This document shows positions 1 through 5,623 of a stretch of 6,397 nt of DNA, in pieces. Positions within the stretch are counted from its first letter, which is position 1. Every line of letters begins with the position of its first letter. The position numbers were made by a program, and so were the translations under genes. Under the pieces are notes generated by a model. It was given only the letters and a program-made list of their open reading frames with translations, did no database searches and was not told the DNA's origin. Origin of the DNA: Bacillota bacterium (lineage in GTDB: Bacteria > Bacillota_C > Negativicutes > JAEYSJ01); the NCBI GenBank assembly GCA_023434855.1, contig JAEYSJ010000353.1, positions 1 through 6,397 of the forward strand, in the 5' to 3' direction.

Positions 1-235
1 CAAGAAAGGGAAGCAGCAGCAGCAGCCTCTGTACTACTCTGCGCAAGGGAAGCCGTGCCGACAGAAGGAGGACAAACAAAAAGACTGTATATCCTCCAAG
101 AATCATTGGATTTTTCACCGGCACAAGTAAAAAAGCGATAGCAATGCAGGTACCTATTTTCATCCTTACTTCCCATGCTGAGACCCAGGTATGCTTCCCC
201 AGCCGTTCTTCTTTGTCCAGTTCCCTTATTTTCAT
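1..235 (-). CDS. cbiQ: ECF transporter transmembrane (T) component, CbiQ-like, N-terminal part only
   Basis: On the minus strand an ATG at 235-233 overlaps the TGA of cbiM (ATGA), and the frame stays open for 78 codons to the left edge of the window. The visible part is a short polar start (MKIRELDKEERLGK), then VRMKIGTCIAIAFLLVP, a second hydrophobic stretch (GGYTVFLFVLLLSARLPL) and an Arg/Leu-rich segment ending in LLLLLPFL. This matches the N-terminal layout of CbiQ/EcfT proteins: a basic 'R-x-K' before the first membrane helix, and a short second helix followed by 'ARLP-x-RRV'. CbiQ links the substrate-binding membrane subunit to the ATPases, so the ATPase gene (cbiO) is expected just beyond the left edge. 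Translational coupling to cbiM supports a shared complex. The call rests on the pattern and the neighbour; the C-terminal coupling helices that would confirm it lie outside the window. Confidence 0.75.
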   Translation of the reverse strand, partial: MKIRELDKEERLGKHTWVSAWEVRMKIGTCIAIAFLLVPVKNPMILGGYTVFLFVLLLSARLPLRRVVQRLLLLLPFL

Positions 236-864
236 AGCGTCTTTTGCTCCGTCCTGGAGGAAAGCGCCAAAAGGCCGGGCCTTGTTTTGTGGATAAAACC
301 GATCACCGCCATTGTCAGTATGCTCTCTAAGATGACAATCGGAATATGCGCCAGCAGCAGTAGATTTATAACGGATAACATGCCTTCACTATAAACATTA
401 TTGGAAACATACAGGAACAGGGCAAAGGTGGCTACCCCCTGGATAACGGAGAAGGCTCCCAGAAGCCCGCTTATCATCGCTAAATGTCTGCCGTCACGGA
501 CGAGCCTGCGAAATAAAAAAGAAGATACAAAAGCAGGCAAGGTCATGATTACCGTATTAATTCCCAGCGTTGTAAGGCCTCCGCTTTGGAAAAACAGCGT
601 TTGTAAAAGAAGCCCGACAAATATGGCAATGGTGCTTCTACGCCCCAAGAGAATACCAATCAGCCCTCCTAAAAATGCATGCACCGAGCTTGGGCCAATA
701 GGAACAGTAATTAGCGAAGCAGTGAAAAAAGCCGCCGTTGCTAAACTGACTTTCGGGATTTCATCCTCCTTCATGCCTTTTAGTGAATAAAGCAGCATGC
801 CCCCTGCAGCAGCAGAGGTCACTGCGACTGTTTGCATGCTTAAAATTCCATCAGACAAATGCAC
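232..864 (-). CDS. cbiM: Cobalt/nickel ECF transporter substrate-specific component CbiM
   Basis: This 210-residue integral membrane protein starts at a GTG (864-862) preceded by an AAAGGTGAG Shine-Dalgarno. The mature-type N-terminus MHLSDGIL is the family signature: in NikM/CbiM the N-terminal amine, the backbone next to it and His2 help hold the metal, and a second histidine comes from a conserved segment, here GPSSVHAFLGG with His62. Hydrophobic segments lie at about residues 10-28, 40-56, 62-75, 78-93, 102-118, 128-152 and 163-190, as expected for a CbiM fold. No leader peptide precedes MH, unlike some CbiM proteins. The gene is directly followed by cbiQ, with no cbiN between them. Cobalt and nickel cannot be told apart from sequence alone; cobalt is the default reading because of the CbiM-like form. 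An intrinsic terminator about 40 nt upstream suggests control by attenuation or read-through. Confidence 0.9.
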   Translation of the reverse strand: MHLSDGILSMQTVAVTSAAAGGMLLYSLKGMKEDEIPKVSLATAAFFTASLITVPIGPSSVHAFLGGLIGILLGRRSTIAIFVGLLLQTLFFQSGGLTTLGINTVIMTLPAFVSSFLFRRLVRDGRHLAMISGLLGAFSVIQGVATFALFLYVSNNVYSEGMLSVINLLLLAHIPIVILESILTMAVIGFIHKTRPGLLALSSRTEQKTL

Positions 865-904
865 GTTTTCTCACCTTTCTCTTCTTCCCTGATTGTTTTA
901 CGGT

Positions 905-963
905 TAAAAAAAGGACTACGAAAAAATCCTCCCCCAATTCATTGAGGAATGACCTTCGTAGTC
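905..963 (-). terminator. Intrinsic terminator in the cbiM leader
   Basis: On the minus strand GACTACGAA (963-955) pairs perfectly with TTCGTAGTC (922-914). An inner TCCTC/GAGGA helix and G-U pairs continue the stem, and a run of seven T residues follows (912-906). It points toward cbiM and ends about 40 nt before its GTG. The intervening 40 nt contain the ribosome binding site but no promoter I can recognise. It therefore either ends an upstream transcript or acts as an attenuator for cbiM. An upstream CCTTCG (minus strand, 1112-1107) could pair with the CGAAGG of the terminator's 5' arm, a possible but unproven antiterminator. Confidence 0.75.
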
Positions 964-990
964 ACTTTCATCCGTTTTATCTAAAGCTTA

Positions 991-1089
991 TCATCGACTC
1001 TTCGTGAGCCGCTGTATTAAAGAATCATATTCGTCATCTGGATAGGAAATCCTTTTTTTACCAAAAAATAGTTTGGCACAATTCAGCAA
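991..1089 (-). CDS. Possible small ORF or gene remnant, 32 codons
   Basis: A minus-strand frame that looks coding runs from just after a stop at 1128-1126 to a TGA at 993-991. With a TTG start at 1089-1087 it gives a 32-residue basic peptide with LNCAKLFFGKKRISYP, an acidic DDEYD patch and an amphipathic end (SLIQRLTKSR). A GAGGTAGGCGG stretch lies seven bases before the TTG and could serve as ribosome binding site. The frame also reads sensibly before the TTG (SSFEVGGIN), so it could equally be the C-terminal remnant of a larger broken gene. No ATG is present and I recognise no family. It ends about 30 nt before the terminator at 963-905, as a real short gene would. Confidence 0.3.
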   Translation of the reverse strand: MLNCAKLFFGKKRISYPDDEYDSLIQRLTKSR

Positions 1090-1152
1090 ATTAATGCCGC
1101 CTACCTCGAAGGACGAATGGCTAGTTTAGTCTACTTTGTTTTTATACTAGTA

Positions 1153-1192
1153 TTGCATAATTTGCTATAGTATGGCATACTATAGTTAACAA
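1153..1192. promoter_or_regulatory. 21-bp palindromic operator overlapping two opposing promoters
   Basis: CTATAGTATG (1165-1174) and CATACTATAG (1176-1185) are perfect 10-bp inverted arms around a single G. The palindrome overlaps a plausible plus-strand promoter (TTGCAT at 1153-1158, 17-bp spacer, CATACT at 1176-1181), which would start transcription near 1188, at the foot of the structured RNA. It also overlaps a plausible minus-strand promoter (TTGTTA at 1192-1187, 17-bp spacer, TATAGC at 1169-1164) directed toward cbiM. Neither promoter is close to consensus. A dimeric repressor bound here would cover both. The regulator is not identifiable. Confidence 0.5.
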
Positions 1193-1340
1193 GTTAACCT
1201 GCGAGGGATATAAGCTGGGTTCCCGAATGGGAGTAGGTACGTAAGTACTTAGAATTCCTTTGCTCCTGAGGTTAACTTATTTATTTGCTCTTCACTTTAC
1301 TTTTAAGTCCTTCGATTATACTGTCGGGGGACTTTTTTAT
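1188..1340 (+). ncRNA. Candidate structured small RNA convergent with the DUF3644 gene
   Basis: A plus-strand transcript starting near 1188 would begin with AAGTTAACCT (1191-1200), which pairs perfectly with AGGTTAACTT (1269-1278). Stacked directly on it is a second helix, GCGAGGGA (1201-1208) with TCCTTTGC (1256-1263, two G-U pairs), leaving the bulge TCCTG (1264-1268). Within it are two hairpins: TTCCC/GGGAG with a GAAT loop (1220-1233), and AGGTAC/GTACTT with a GNRA-type GTAA tetraloop (1235-1250). A 26-nt linker leads to a strong terminator (1305-1338). The compact multi-helix layout with its own promoter and terminator suggests a free-standing RNA of about 150 nt. An aptamer is also possible, but no plus-strand gene follows. 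It matches no riboswitch class I can recall. Its last 60 nt are antisense to the 3' end of the DUF3644 coding region. Confidence 0.5.
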
Positions 1341-2267
1341 TTCCTCTATAATAAAATCTATAGTTTGAATCGAATAGCAATAGGTTGGTTGAGTATGTAC
1401 TTTATGGATATAGCAGTATTTTTGATTGTCCTTAAGTCCGTAATAAGTGCAAAACAAACGAAAATGATACATATTAAAAATTACCGGGCATCCATTTTGC
1501 GATAATTCCATACCGAGCTTTTGTAAGCGTTTTGATATTTCTTTAATACAGTTTTTTGCGTTGTATTTATGCGTATTGTTTGGATCTTTAAGCTCTTTAA
1601 TTATTTTAACTCCAGTTGCAGCATCTTTGTCGATATATACAGTCGCAGTAGCTCTATTTGGATCTTTGGTAAAGTAATGATGATGTTCAATTTTTATAGC
1701 AAAAGACTGGTTACTTTCACTAACCAGCTCTGACAACACATTACTTGTATTTATGATTTTTGCAGCAATCTCCTCCGGGTATTTAGCACGGATTGTTTCT
1801 TCGTCTAATGCCTTCATACTTACTGCAAGGGTTAAAAAATTTTGTGGAATGATCTCTGTAATATCAACATTATGGAACTCTTGCATTTTTTCATTGAAAT
1901 TAAGTATGCAAGCTTGGAAGAGGGGAATATAGAGCATTTCATATTCTTCAGTAATAAAATGAGTGCTTATATTACGAAGTTCTATTATTTTTTCTAGGTT
2001 TAGACGTAATGGGGCCTTATTATTGGTAAAAATCTTCTGAATGCAATTTTCTAACGTTATTGTTCTGTTGGGATTATCTTTATAGTAAATGCTATCATTC
2101 CCGAAAGTTTTAATCATATGCGCTTTAAGCATTAACTCCCAGGAATTACAAATAAAGAAACTGAACCCCTCTACACGATAACGAATAGTAGGTTTGTTAT
2201 ATATTTCTATAGACATAATAAACGCTTCTTTAGATTTCTCTAAAAGTTTACTACATATATCATTCAT
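1281..2267 (-). CDS. DUF3644 domain protein with HEPN-like R-x4-H motif
   Basis: This 328-residue soluble protein starts at ATG 2267-2265, behind GGGGGG six bases upstream. The N-terminal half reads as DUF3644: LLEKSKEAFIMSIEIYNKPTIRYRVEGF is followed by FFICNSWELMLKAH (about residues 8-50). The sequence ELRNISTH (Arg98, Asn99, His103) matches the R-x4-H motif that marks active HEPN-type RNases. The rest of the region is helical, as HEPN domains are. The C-terminal part (about residues 235-310, with a Cys/Tyr/His-rich FRLFCTYYGLKDNQKYCYIH) looks like a small nucleic-acid-binding or winged-helix module seen in this family. The family has no firmly established activity that I know; a defence or RNA-cleaving role is inference from the motif. 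The gene is markedly AT-rich compared with cbiM and codBA, has its own promoter and faces a structured RNA, which suggests an acquired module. Confidence 0.8.
   Translation of the reverse strand: MNDICSKLLEKSKEAFIMSIEIYNKPTIRYRVEGFSFFICNSWELMLKAHMIKTFGNDSIYYKDNPNRTITLENCIQKIFTNNKAPLRLNLEKIIELRNISTHFITEEYEMLYIPLFQACILNFNEKMQEFHNVDITEIIPQNFLTLAVSMKALDEETIRAKYPEEIAAKIINTSNVLSELVSESNQSFAIKIEHHHYFTKDPNRATATVYIDKDAATGVKIIKELKDPNNTHKYNAKNCIKEISKRLQKLGMELSQNGCPVIFNMYHFRLFCTYYGLKDNQKYCYIHKVHTQPTYCYSIQTIDFIIEEIKKSPDSIIEGLKSKVKSK
1305..1340 (+). terminator. Intrinsic terminator ending the plus-strand structured RNA
   Basis: AAGTCCTTCGA (1305-1315) pairs with TCGGGGGACTT (1324-1334), an 11-bp stem with two G-U pairs and an 8-nt loop, followed by TTTTTT (1333-1338, overlapping the stem end). 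It works only in the plus direction; the minus strand lacks a T run at the matching place. It lies within codons of the convergent DUF3644 gene (residues around SPDSIIEGL), so the same bases serve as protein code and as terminator. Confidence 0.75.
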
Positions 2268-2299
2268 AAAAATCCCCCCTTTAATTACATTCTACATTA

Positions 2300-2328
2300 G
2301 TTATAGTACCACACACACTTTATTTCAA
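2300..2328 (-). promoter_or_regulatory. Promoter of the DUF3644 gene
   Basis: On the minus strand TTGAAA (2328-2323) and TATAAC (2305-2300) are separated by exactly 17 bases, and the start codon lies about 33 bases further on. The spacer contains an alternating GT run. The rest of 2268-2401 is AT-rich, and I see no gene or terminator in it. The TACTATA around the -10 also occurs in each arm of the palindrome at 1165-1185; this may only reflect -10 sequence similarity. Confidence 0.7.
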
Positions 2329-2401
2329 CAATATTCTAAAAAACAAGACAAATAGGCAGATAATCCAAAAAATAGCTGCTAAGAAATACAGAGACAAGAT
2401 A

Positions 2402-2768
2402 TCATTGCTAAAGGAATATCCCGAAAATCAGCCTGATTGGAAGCGCCATTTGCGGCCCCTCCTTAAAAGCAGTTTTGGCTGTCATGATACTGAGATCCAC
2501 CTCATTCGGGATTGTGACTGCCAAAGTTCTACTTGCCGCCGATACAGGCAACATACAGACAAGTCGCTGCCGTAGTGGCGCTAACGGTCGTAAAGGGTTC
2601 CAGCGTAAAGGCATTCTTGCCGACACTCACCTGACCGCCAGGTACCAGGCCGGAATCGAGCTTAACCACCGTACTATTCAAGTACTGCGGGCTGGGCCGC
2701 CAAGGATTATTCACCGTCGTGAACAGCCCGTACAGATAACATCTACTGCCGCTATCGCCACACCGTTG
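2402..2768 (-). pseudogene. Broken, truncated copy of the possible beta-propeller gene at 5668-6397
   Basis: Reading leftward on the minus strand, one frame is open from 2768 and encodes YLYGLFTTVNNPWRPSPQYL, then VGKNAFTLEPFTTVS and ATCLYVACIGG. This is nearly the same as the start of the visible part of the gene at 6397-5668. The copy then hits TAG (2531-2529) where the intact gene has CAG. An 11-nt deletion follows (around 2495-2505, relative to the intact copy), then further single-base shifts near 2410-2460, while similarity continues (MTAKTAF, then NQADFRDI in another frame). Similarity ends abruptly at about 2402, near the AT-rich island. The fragment has neither a start nor a natural end and is very unlikely to make a useful protein. 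The right limit (about 2768) is set by an in-frame stop, not by a measured alignment. Confidence 0.8.
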
Positions 2769-2838
2769 CTAAAGAACGTCCTTTGCTTTTCTATGTGCGT
2801 TAACTAGAATACAAAACAGCAAAAATGCAGACGACAGC

Positions 2839-2867
2839 TTGACATGCTTCCTCTTTAGTGACATAAT
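2839..2867 (+). promoter_or_regulatory. Sigma-A type promoter of codBA
   Basis: A perfect -35 TTGACA (2839-2844) and a -10 CATAAT (2862-2867) lie 17 bp apart. Transcription should start near 2874, about 12 nt before the PyrR hairpin, which is the expected arrangement for a pyr-type attenuated leader. Confidence 0.85.
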
Positions 2868-2885
2868 TGTAATAATTTTAAAAGG

Positions 2886-2990
2886 CACCTTTAAAGACAG
2901 TCCAGAGAGGCTGACAAGGTGAGCGTTTTTTGTTAGCCGAATTATTAGCTACGCAAAAAGCTCTCTGTCAGTTATGGCAGAGAGCTTTTT
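2886..2990 (+). promoter_or_regulatory. PyrR-dependent attenuator in the codBA leader
   Basis: AGTCCAGAGAGGCT (2899-2912) matches the PyrR-binding loop consensus ARUCCNGNGAGGYU at every position. It sits in an anti-antiterminator hairpin: CACCTT (2886-2891) with AAGGTG (2916-2921), a purine-rich internal loop, then CAGTC with GGCTG. Next comes an antiterminator, GAGC plus a T run and TAGC (2921-2937), pairing with GCTA, C, AAAAA and GCTC (2948-2963). That antiterminator uses the 5' side of the terminator (2955-2990), so the two exclude each other, and it shares base 2921 with the anti-antiterminator. In the known B. subtilis mechanism, PyrR with UMP or UTP stabilises the first hairpin and allows termination, so codBA should be expressed when pyrimidines are short. 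No pyrR gene is in the window, so it must act in trans. Confidence 0.9.
2955..2990 (+). terminator. Attenuator terminator upstream of codB
   Basis: AAAAAGCTCTCTGTCA (2955-2970) pairs with TGGCAGAGAGCTTTTT (2975-2990) around a GTTA loop, followed by further T residues to 2992. This gives an 11-bp GC-containing stem plus A-U pairs. It ends about 35 nt before the codB start. Confidence 0.9.
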
Positions 2991-3015
2991 TTACGTGTAC
3001 AGGGTGCCTAAGCTT

Positions 3016-3021
3016 AGGAGG
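3016..3021 (+). promoter_or_regulatory. Ribosome binding site that sets the codB start
   Basis: AGGAGG lies six bases before ATG 3028. An in-frame ATG at 2974 lies inside the attenuator terminator loop, has no Shine-Dalgarno, and would add 18 residues (MAESFFYVYRVP and so on) unlike any CodB, so it is rejected as the start. Confidence 0.85.
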
Positions 3022-3027
3022 AATAGC

Positions 3028-4320
3028 ATGAAAGAAACTGCTCAGGTTACAAAGGGGAACTATAGGAACGCAACGGAAACAGAAAAAAACAACACCCCTG
3101 CGCATGACACGGAGTTTTCACTGTCCGCGGTTCCCGTCTCAGGACAGACACAGGGATTGTGGGCGGCAATGTCGGTTCTAGTGGGCTTTACCTTCTTTGC
3201 TCCCAGTATGACCGCAGGTGGCAATTTAGGTCTTGGCCTGACCTTGTCGGGTTTTGTACTCTGTGTGGCCCTTGGCAACGCCTTTCTCGGGCTATATTGC
3301 GGCACACTGGCGCATATCGGACAGAAAACAGGCCTTTCCTACGACCTTTTGGCACATCGTTCCTTTGGCAGTCTCGGCTCGTATCTTCCCTCAGCAATTA
3401 TCACCTTCACTCAGACCGGCTGGTTCGGGGTAGGCGTAGCCATGTTCGCCATGCCGGTTGCAGATCTTTTGGAGCTTCCCATCTGGGTCGTCATCGCTTT
3501 TGCCGGATTAGTCATGACTTCATCCGCATATTTTGGAATCAAATCTCTGGCAATACTGGGTTCCATCGCCGTACCGCTTATTGGGATTCTCGGAACCTAT
3601 TCTGTTAGTCAGGGAATCATCAAGGCCGGAAGCTTCAGCAACGTATTCTCCGCTAATCCGGAAAATCCGCTAACATTAGCAGCAGGAATTACCATCGTAG
3701 TCGGTTCCTTCATCAGCGGCGGAACCTCCACTCCCAACTTTGCCCGCTTCTCCAAAACAGCCAAAATAGCTGTGGCAGCCACTGTTACCGCTTTCTTTTT
3801 AGGAAACTCCATTATGATGATCTTTGGCGCCATTGGCGGTGCCGTAATGGGCGTGGCTGATATCTTCGGCATTATGATACTCCAGGGTCTGGCCATTCCC
3901 GCCATCATTACGCTTGGGTTTAATATCTGGGCTTCCAACAACCATGCACTCTATACGGCAGGGCTGGGCGTATCCAATATGGTAAAAACCCCGATGAAGC
4001 CGATGATGGTGATTGCAGGCATGATCGGAACCATCGCCTCCGTATGGCTGTATCATCATTTTGTTACCTATCTTATCATTCTAGGGGGTATGATTCCGCC
4101 AATCGGCGCCGTATTGATCGTACACTATTTCATGAACAAGCATGAGTATTTTGATCCAAATTATAAAGTAAAGCAGATCAATAAGGGAAGCGCTGCCGCC
4201 GTTATCTGCGGTACGCTGGCAGGACTATTTCTTCCCTGGGGAGTCCCGCCTGTCAACGCCCTGCTGGTTTCCGGTATCGTTAGCTTCGTTTCAGAACTGG
4301 CAGCCCGCTCTACGAAGTAA
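3028..4320 (+). CDS. codB: Cytosine permease CodB (NCS1 family)
   Basis: This 430-residue inner-membrane transporter is expected to import cytosine with a cation, as in E. coli CodB (419 aa). Family blocks are plain and in order: FTFFAPSMTAGGNLGLGL (about 54-71, TM1 substrate-site region), IGQKTGLSYDLLAHRSFG (97-114), TQTGWFGVGVAMFAMPV (128-144), VVGSFISGGTSTPNFARF (224-241), FFLGNSIMMIFGA (256-268), GFNIWASNNHALYTAGLG (297-314) and IPPIGAVLIVHYFMN (356-370). All of these closely resemble the E. coli protein as I remember it, and about 12 membrane helices are present. The hydrophilic N-terminal tail (about 42 residues, Asn/Thr/Glu-rich) is roughly 20-25 residues longer than in E. coli. codA follows after 37 nt in the same operon and uses the imported cytosine. 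Expression should be set by the PyrR attenuator just upstream. Confidence 0.96.
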   Translation: MKETAQVTKGNYRNATETEKNNTPAHDTEFSLSAVPVSGQTQGLWAAMSVLVGFTFFAPSMTAGGNLGLGLTLSGFVLCVALGNAFLGLYCGTLAHIGQKTGLSYDLLAHRSFGSLGSYLPSAIITFTQTGWFGVGVAMFAMPVADLLELPIWVVIAFAGLVMTSSAYFGIKSLAILGSIAVPLIGILGTYSVSQGIIKAGSFSNVFSANPENPLTLAAGITIVVGSFISGGTSTPNFARFSKTAKIAVAATVTAFFLGNSIMMIFGAIGGAVMGVADIFGIMILQGLAIPAIITLGFNIWASNNHALYTAGLGVSNMVKTPMKPMMVIAGMIGTIASVWLYHHFVTYLIILGGMIPPIGAVLIVHYFMNKHEYFDPNYKVKQINKGSAAAVICGTLAGLFLPWGVPPVNALLVSGIVSFVSELAARSTK

Positions 4321-4357
4321 AAGACTATATTGCCATTGTTAAGAAAGGAGTTTACCT

Positions 4358-5590
4358 ATGCTAATAAAAAATATAATCATTGAAAATGGAACTGAAACTA
4401 CAGATATCCGTGTCACCGACGGAAAGTTTGAAACCATCGCAAAGGCTCTGGCACCGCTCCCTGGTGAAGCGGTGGTGGACTGCCAAGGCTGCATGGCCCT
4501 GCCGCCTTTCATCGAGTCGCACGTGCATTTGGACACCTGCCTTACTGCCGGCGATCCCTGCTGGAATTTAAGCGGGACACTTTTTGAAGGAATCGAATGC
4601 TGGTCAAAGCGGAAGGAAAAGCTCTCCAAGCAAGATGTTAAAGATCGCGCCAGAAGAGCCATCATAAAGCAGGCTGCCAATGGAATTCAGTTTGTGCGTA
4701 CCCATGTAGACGTGACCGACCCGACCCTGATTGCTATGGAGGGAATGCTGGAGCTTCAGGCTGAATTGAAGGGAATTGTGGATATTCAGATTGTGGCCTT
4801 TCCGCAGGAAGGGATACAGTCTTATCCGAATGGCGAGCAGCTTCTGGAAAACGCCGTGCGCATGGGAGCCGATTGCGTCGGTGCCATTCCGCATTTCGAA
4901 TTCACAAGAGAGTACAGCGTCGAATCCTTGAACTTTGCCATGAAACTGGCGGAAAAATACGATAAGCTTGTGGACGTCCACTGTGATGAAATTGACGACG
5001 AAGCTTCCCGTGGCTTGGAAACCCTGGCATGCAGGGCCTATGAAGCCGGTATGGGAGAAAAGGTTACCGCAAGCCATACCACCGCGATGCATTCCTATAA
5101 TAACGCTTATGTTTCCAAGCTGTTCCGGCTGCTGAAAATGAGCGGAATCAATTTTGTTTCCAACCCCCTCGTCAATACCCATCTGCAGGGCAGGATGGAT
5201 ACCTATCCCAAGCGCCGTGGCGTCACCCGGGTAAAAGAATTGCTGGCGGCAGGAATCAACGTATCCTTCGGTCATGACGATCTCTTTGACCCATGGTATC
5301 CATTGGGAGACGGCAATATGCGTGACGTGGTGCACATGGGACTGCATGTCTGCCAGATGATGGGCTATGAGGAAATCATGAATTCCTATCGCCTGATCAC
5401 CCACAACGCAGCAAGAACACTGAATTTGAAGAATTATGGGATAAAAGAAGGCAATCCTGCTGACTTTATCGTGCTGGATGCCACAAACTTCTATGATGCG
5501 CTTAACGAAAAATCCGCAGTCCTCTATTCCTACCGGGGCGGTAAACTGATCGCCTCCACCACCCCGAGTGTCAAAAAGGTACTCTTTTAA
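4358..5590 (+). CDS. codA: Cytosine deaminase CodA
   Basis: This 410-residue cytosolic metal-dependent amidohydrolase converts cytosine to uracil and ammonia, feeding pyrimidine salvage. The start is ATG 4358, with AAAGGAG seven bases upstream. Every key residue of E. coli CodA is present at a constant offset of six: His55 and His57 (SHVHLD; E. coli His61/His63), Gln150 (FPQEG; Gln156), His208 and Glu211 (VHCDE; His214, Glu217), His240 (ASHTTAM; His246) and Asp307-Asp308 (GHDDLFDPW; Asp313-Asp314). Long blocks such as [24 protein letters not shown] and [13 protein letters not shown] are near-identical to the E. coli enzyme. The protein is slightly shorter at the C-terminus than the 427-residue E. 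coli form but lacks no known active-site element. It is cotranscribed with codB and ends 33 nt before a strong terminator. Confidence 0.97.
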   Translation: MLIKNIIIENGTETTDIRVTDGKFETIAKALAPLPGEAVVDCQGCMALPPFIESHVHLDTCLTAGDPCWNLSGTLFEGIECWSKRKEKLSKQDVKDRARRAIIKQAANGIQFVRTHVDVTDPTLIAMEGMLELQAELKGIVDIQIVAFPQEGIQSYPNGEQLLENAVRMGADCVGAIPHFEFTREYSVESLNFAMKLAEKYDKLVDVHCDEIDDEASRGLETLACRAYEAGMGEKVTASHTTAMHSYNNAYVSKLFRLLKMSGINFVSNPLVNTHLQGRMDTYPKRRGVTRVKELLAAGINVSFGHDDLFDPWYPLGDGNMRDVVHMGLHVCQMMGYEEIMNSYRLITHNAARTLNLKNYGIKEGNPADFIVLDATNFYDALNEKSAVLYSYRGGKLIASTTPSVKKVLF

Positions 5591-5623
5591 AACATCGAAC
5601 ATAAAGCTCATACTAAAAATTCA

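Noticed and set aside
12..26. AGC/CTG trinucleotide run as a microsatellite
   Set aside because: Only about five units, and it encodes a leucine run in a membrane segment of the CbiQ-like protein.
865..1160. Cobalamin or NiCo riboswitch upstream of cbiM
   Set aside because: I looked on the minus strand for the B12 box, the other conserved cobalamin elements and the NiCo core and found none. Only the terminator is convincing.
1165..1185. NikR operator
   Set aside because: The GTATG and CATAC halves are one base apart, whereas NikR sites have a spacer of about 13-16 bases.
1191..1278. Integron attC-like site from the GTTAAC inverted repeats
   Set aside because: The repeats do not fit the RYYYAAC/GTTRRRY core rule, and no integrase or cassette array is present. 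The inner helices fit a structured RNA better.
1260..1505. Plus-strand open frame of 81 codons after the structured RNA, a possible riboswitch-controlled gene
   Set aside because: It starts within the RNA helix, crosses the terminator, and is the complement of the DUF3644 coding region. No ribosome binding site is seen.
2475..2807. Plus-strand open frame of 110 codons
   Set aside because: It is opposite the decayed gene copy, whose similarity to the intact gene is on the minus strand. The plus frame is a by-product.
2974..3027. Upstream in-frame ATG for codB adding 18 residues
   Set aside because: It lies in the loop and 3' arm of the attenuator terminator and has no ribosome binding site. 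ATG 3028 has a perfect AGGAGG at correct spacing.
4604..5611. Long minus-strand open frame (335 codons) opposite codA
   Set aside because: It is antisense to a certain codA, starts at the codA terminator side without a ribosome binding site, and its composition (Ile/His/Phe/Gln-rich) is that of a shadow frame.
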